NCBI GenBank assembly: GCA_965120415.1
Contig: CBCPNA010000018.1
Coordinates: 1-7,872, forward strand
Source of the DNA: CBCPNA01 sp965120415
Lineage (GTDB): Bacteria; Bacillota; Clostridia; Lachnospirales; CAG-274
Reading direction: 5' to 3'
DNA: 7,872 nucleotides
A program made the translations under genes and the position numbers. The notes beneath the pieces are model-generated. The model ran no database searches and was not told where the DNA came from. It saw nothing but the letters and a program-made list of their open reading frames with translations. This document shows, piece by piece, positions 7,101-7,872 of this stretch; position 1 is the stretch's first letter; each line of letters starts with the position of its first letter.

Positions 7101-7397
7101 AAATATTTCTATATTACCTAAAATAATTGGTTTATTATTACTTTTAGGATATCTATATTTAATACAACTACCGCTTTTGTCAGTAAATTTACCTAAAATA
7201 AGCATAATAAAATCTATAAACACTCCTATCCCAAATAGCCCATAAGTAAATAAATAAATAGTACCTGAAATATTTTTCCCTACATAAAATCTATGTGCTC
7301 CTAAAATACCCAAAAAATAACATAAGAAAAAAGTCTTTATCCATGAACTTGTCTGAATGATAACTTGTTGTTTTTCATTATTTTGAACTTTATTCAT
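4155..7397 (-). CDS. TM2 membrane protein with internal repeats and TerB-N/TerB-C domains
   Basis: A 1080-aa protein from ATG 7397. A longer frame starts with TTG at 7421, but AGGAG at 7409-7405 sits 7 nt before ATG 7397 and inside the longer version, so the internal ATG is chosen. Residues 17-80 are a TM2 domain: two hydrophobic segments (about 20-38 and 47-69) with the signature LGILGAHRFYVGK (29-41) and Asp62 in the second segment. Residues 95-528 are two tandem helical, charged units that recent duplication explains. From about residue 545 follows a TerB-N-type region (PPFYNDF; QKKWYFYWRAQARKSNYLKTD at 591-611; YIFINIYELLSG), a basic patch (747-767), a helical segment with LREF.NWLVKYSENVLR, and a TerB-C-type region (about 857-1075). 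No room remains for a canonical TerB domain between the two. Ter-family domains are known from tellurite-resistance-linked stress and defence loci. The likely role is a membrane-anchored sensor or scaffold for the ATPase and helicase (inference). The gene is visibly more AT-rich than its partners. Confidence 0.85.
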   Translation of the reverse strand: MNKVQNNEKQQVIIQTSSWIKTFFLCYFLGILGAHRFYVGKNISGTIYLFTYGLFGIGVFIDFIMLILGKFTDKSGSCIKYRYPKSNNKPIILGNIEIFTNRGKKRFEMEINSAKFLISNLVNIQEKILMSISKVDLIPCDKFLELDNFKNRIIAIRTTIENISSFNLDTENANNIIEQIRMNLYNAINVQRALNTSLQNMDIATAQKEYQRLNQIISNTERYIRNNITKQEIFDNLGKETKSNENKQIILPKDATQTNNNNLIYNDINEIEKSNIEEQNKQEVKEIEIHKDIKKSNIKFDDIEILDNIEIFTNRDNRLFEIEIKSAKIAISILTNTQEDILNNLFKIYLMHGKEIIKFIYLDYRITAIRTTIENISSFNLDTEKANNIIEQIRINLYNAINIQRALNTSLQNMDITTVQNKYQKFNQIISNIERYIRNNITKQESFDNNICKESNLNANKQIILLKDEKETNLDYSYSINNVISIFRAINEKEKLNIEEQNKQEVKETEIHEDIKENDVEFIDIEILGDDENKQIIPQKDEYDDFDFYEPPFYNDFKKDMLKYKNLEGKETPYVPFITRYPTYIAMNSQQKKWYFYWRAQARKSNYLKTDLSYIFINIYELLSGYGWNNAQDGYKQLMSLWLNYRTEYPELDSYLLKWTFDFTQINNLDYHMPDLANISLPKQSIINDIMIDKHFKEKPLKLPFILIDALCDYSLVGSKFYREGHQALLNEVIPKVVTVADSIFLKKKGKGILKSYGPSKQKKQKHYIFQGANCVNAHDKIEIYVKAYTSSKKLREFINWLVKYSENVLRELHGYRGRLRNIIIDDEISDTVKRMVKHFLKKEYAPNKKESTEKGKIQLDFKNIDLLRSESNIVREVLEVIDEEQDTREVLADLDTIKEIFAALPQYTRTIFDEIQKNSWEITYDLSLQASIDKINQISNQYLACDILVVELNFLMLEKEYRAEFEYIYNHMDELFIAKNDTNDENNSIFELDKISEDLKPLVTCLSVVQQNVLRIVLLQDNVKVQLEEISNTQMTMPEILLDEINDIATQYIGDILIDTYGEIQILEQYEKELKSAIK
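5814..7115 (-). repeat. Recent in-frame tandem duplication inside the TM2/TerB gene
   Basis: Unit A (7115-6477, residues 95-307) and unit B (6476-5814, residues 308-528) are head-to-tail copies. Both begin NIEIFTNR and end near (D/I)IEIL. The middle is almost identical: 6802-6936 and 6163-6297 (135 nt each) differ at only three bases, with an offset of 639 nt, exactly 213 codons. Shared blocks include RTTIENISSFNLDTE, NNIIEQIR, RALNTSLQNMDI, ERYIRNNITKQE and NIEEQNKQEVKE. After unit B, residues 529-542 (GDDENKQIIPQKDE) look like a third, mostly deleted copy of the NKQII segment. The units are predicted helical with an acidic/basic linker between them, probably an extended spacer or interaction array between membrane and TerB parts. 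Confidence 0.93.
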
Positions 7398-7404
7398 TTT
7401 AATG

Positions 7405-7409
7405 CTCCT
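7405..7409 (-). promoter_or_regulatory. Ribosome binding site that sets the start of the TM2/TerB gene
   Basis: AGGAG (within AAAAAGGAGC) lies 7 nt before ATG 7397. It falls inside the codons of the alternative TTG start at 7421, which itself has no comparable site upstream. The ATG at 7397 is therefore preferred and the protein shortened by eight residues. Confidence 0.85.
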
Positions 7410-7553
7410 TTTTATCATCAAACTCTAATTAAGTAACATCAAATTAATTATTAATTTATATCATTTATATTTTAAAAATTTTATTATTAATCACTAATAT
7501 GAAAATAAGATAGTATAAATATTTAGGCTAATTATTAAAATTTTACATTATTT

Positions 7554-7582
7554 ATTATATATATTTTTTCTCTTTTAGTCAA
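7554..7582 (-). promoter_or_regulatory. Main promoter of the three-gene operon
   Basis: Reading leftward TTGACT (7582-7577, 5 of 6 consensus) is followed by exactly 17 nt and a perfect TATAAT (7559-7554). The spacer is A-rich. Transcription should start near 7547, giving an unusually long AT-rich leader of about 150 nt before ATG 7397. It is the best promoter match I found in the window and is correctly placed and oriented. It looks near constitutive; the 22-bp A/T palindrome at 7627-7648 lies about 45 bp upstream and might serve as a protein-binding or UP-like site. Confidence 0.75.
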
Positions 7583-7626
7583 TATTTTTAATTTTTCTCT
7601 TTTTTCATTTATTTATTTCTAATAAA

Positions 7627-7648
7627 ATTAAAATTTTAAAATTTTAAT
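7627..7648. repeat. 22-bp perfect A/T palindrome
   Basis: The 22 bases are identical to their own reverse complement and contain only A and T, in A4/T4 runs. The site lies about 45 bp upstream of the operon -35. It may be a bent or UP-like segment or an operator. In DNA this AT-rich such symmetry can also arise by chance. Confidence 0.35.
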
Positions 7649-7713
7649 ACTAGCTACTTCATTTAATATTTTTATATATGCCATAAGATTTTTTTATTTT
7701 TATACCCCATCTA

Positions 7714-7757
7714 AATATGATATAGAAGTTAAATCTTTTTAACTTCTATGTCATATT
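7714..7757. repeat. Long palindromic hairpin next to the insertion sequence end
   Basis: Bases 7714-7733 pair with 7738-7757 over 20 positions around a 4-nt loop. The single non-Watson-Crick position is T7721-area against G7750, which is a G-U wobble in plus-strand RNA. Neither side is followed by a proper T-run, so it is not a standard terminator, although it could still slow transcription leaving the transposase. It ends 6 nt from the presumed IS terminus. It may be a target-site structure, a remnant of another element, or a protein-binding dyad. Confidence 0.7.
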
Positions 7758-7763
7758 ACGATT

Positions 7764-7789
7764 TGGAAAGGCAAGAGTAAATTATACAA
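7764..7789. repeat. Probable terminal inverted repeat of the IS element
   Basis: The sequence begins TGG and includes GGCAAGAGTAAATTATACAA. Position and TG start fit the right inverted repeat of an IS3/IS150-type element. The exact inner limit is uncertain because the partner repeat is not in the window. Confidence 0.5.
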
Positions 7790-7806
7790 AAATAAATGGG
7801 AGAAAA

Positions 7807-7872
7807 TCAAGAAACTTGTTTATAAAAAAAATCAATAGGAGATAAATAATTTAAAGAATTATGTATTCTAAA
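7807..7872 (-). CDS. IS3-family transposase (OrfB), C-terminal fragment
   Basis: The last 21 codons and TGA stop of a frame entering from the right edge read FRIHNSLNYLSPIDFFYKQVS. The R-x-H-x-x-L-x-Y-x-(S/T)-P-x-(D/E)-(F/Y) pattern is the hallmark C-terminus of IS3-family OrfB integrases (DDE/rve core), just after the catalytic Glu region. The catalytic residues themselves lie outside the window, so it cannot be said whether the transposase is intact. The reading frame ends cleanly before the terminal repeat, so this end looks undamaged. Confidence 0.8.
   Translation of the reverse strand, partial: FRIHNSLNYLSPIDFFYKQVS

Larger units (their letters stand above)
7398..7763. other. AT-rich leader and promoter region upstream of the operon; no gene
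   Basis: These 366 nt contain no supported protein or RNA gene. They hold the operon promoter (7554-7582), a leader of about 150 nt (7547-7398), a 22-bp A/T-only perfect palindrome (7627-7648) and the long hairpin at 7714-7757. The leader is nearly all A/T and shows no convincing riboswitch or attenuator. Its only ATG frames, such as a 4-codon one ending near 7424, are trivial. Confidence 0.65.
7764..7872 (-). mobile_element. Right end of an IS3-family insertion sequence, cut by the window edge
   Basis: The call rests on the transposase C-terminus ending at 7807 and on a terminal-repeat-like sequence beginning TGGAAAGGCAAGAG at 7764, 43 nt beyond the stop. IS3-family ends start with TG and lie close to the transposase stop, so 7764 is the probable boundary. 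The left end lies outside the window, so the matching inverted repeat and any 3-4-bp target duplication cannot be checked. The element is oriented with its transposase reading toward the operon. Confidence 0.7.

Noticed and set aside
6841..7245. 134-codon plus-strand open frame antisense to the TM2/TerB gene
   Set aside because: It lies opposite a well-supported coding frame with recognisable domains. Its hydrophobic, Ile/Phe/Leu-rich translation is what the complement of AT-rich Lys/Asn/Ile codons gives, and it spans the duplicated unit without any family motif.
624..7397. A complete BREX or Pgl system
   Set aside because: Only the ATPase and helicase resemble BREX parts. No methyltransferase, PglZ-type phosphatase, BrxC/PglY or kinase gene is present in the window, and the third gene is a TM2/TerB-type protein.
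7398..7421. Longer N-terminus of the TM2/TerB protein from TTG 7421
   Set aside because: The good AGGAG site (7409-7405) lies inside this extension and is ideally spaced for ATG 7397, while TTG 7421 has no site of its own.

Overview
The window is very AT-rich bacterial DNA. It has strong AGGAGG-type ribosome binding sites, sigma70/sigmaA-type promoters and AT-biased codon use. This suggests a low-GC Gram-positive (Bacillota, for example Clostridia or Negativicutes) or a similarly AT-rich lineage such as Fusobacteria. No marker in the sequence fixes the taxon.

The core is a three-gene operon transcribed right to left (minus strand). A near-consensus promoter (-35 TTGACT, 17-nt spacer, -10 TATAAT; 7554-7582) starts a leader of about 150 nt. 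The order is then: (1) a 1080-aa TM2 membrane protein with a TerB-N/TerB-C-type C-terminal half and a recent internal tandem duplication (4155-7397); (2) a 443-aa P-loop ATPase resembling BrxD of BREX/Pgl systems (2813-4144); (3) a 730-aa DEAD/DEAH superfamily 2 helicase resembling Lhr/BrxHI (624-2816). Genes 1 and 2 are 10 nt apart, with the second ribosome binding site overlapping the first stop codon. Genes 2 and 3 share an ATGA overlap. The set is therefore one translationally coupled unit.

A BrxD-like ATPase paired with a BrxHI-like helicase is known from type 2 BREX (Pgl) phage defence. Here the pair has no PglX methyltransferase, PglZ or PglW/PglY beside it, and is led instead by a membrane-anchored Ter-family protein. 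The most economical reading is a compact anti-invader or DNA-surveillance module: a membrane-tethered sensor/scaffold, a regulatory ATPase and a DNA-translocating helicase. That function is inference; the domain and operon calls come from the sequence.

Left flank (1-623): no convincing protein gene. It holds an 11-bp inverted repeat whose arms carry outward-facing TATAAT boxes (422-469), a good leftward promoter (305-332) about 90-110 nt upstream of a Rho-independent terminator (185-211), and a second leftward promoter (59-87) aimed out of the window. The first promoter and the terminator together outline a candidate small RNA of about 115 nt.

Right flank (7398-7872): the operon leader and promoter, AT-rich non-coding DNA, a 20-bp-stem palindrome (7714-7757), and the end of an IS3-family insertion sequence. 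The IS end comprises a probable terminal repeat starting at 7764 and the last 21 codons of its transposase. The operon therefore sits beside a mobile element, as accessory or defence loci often do.
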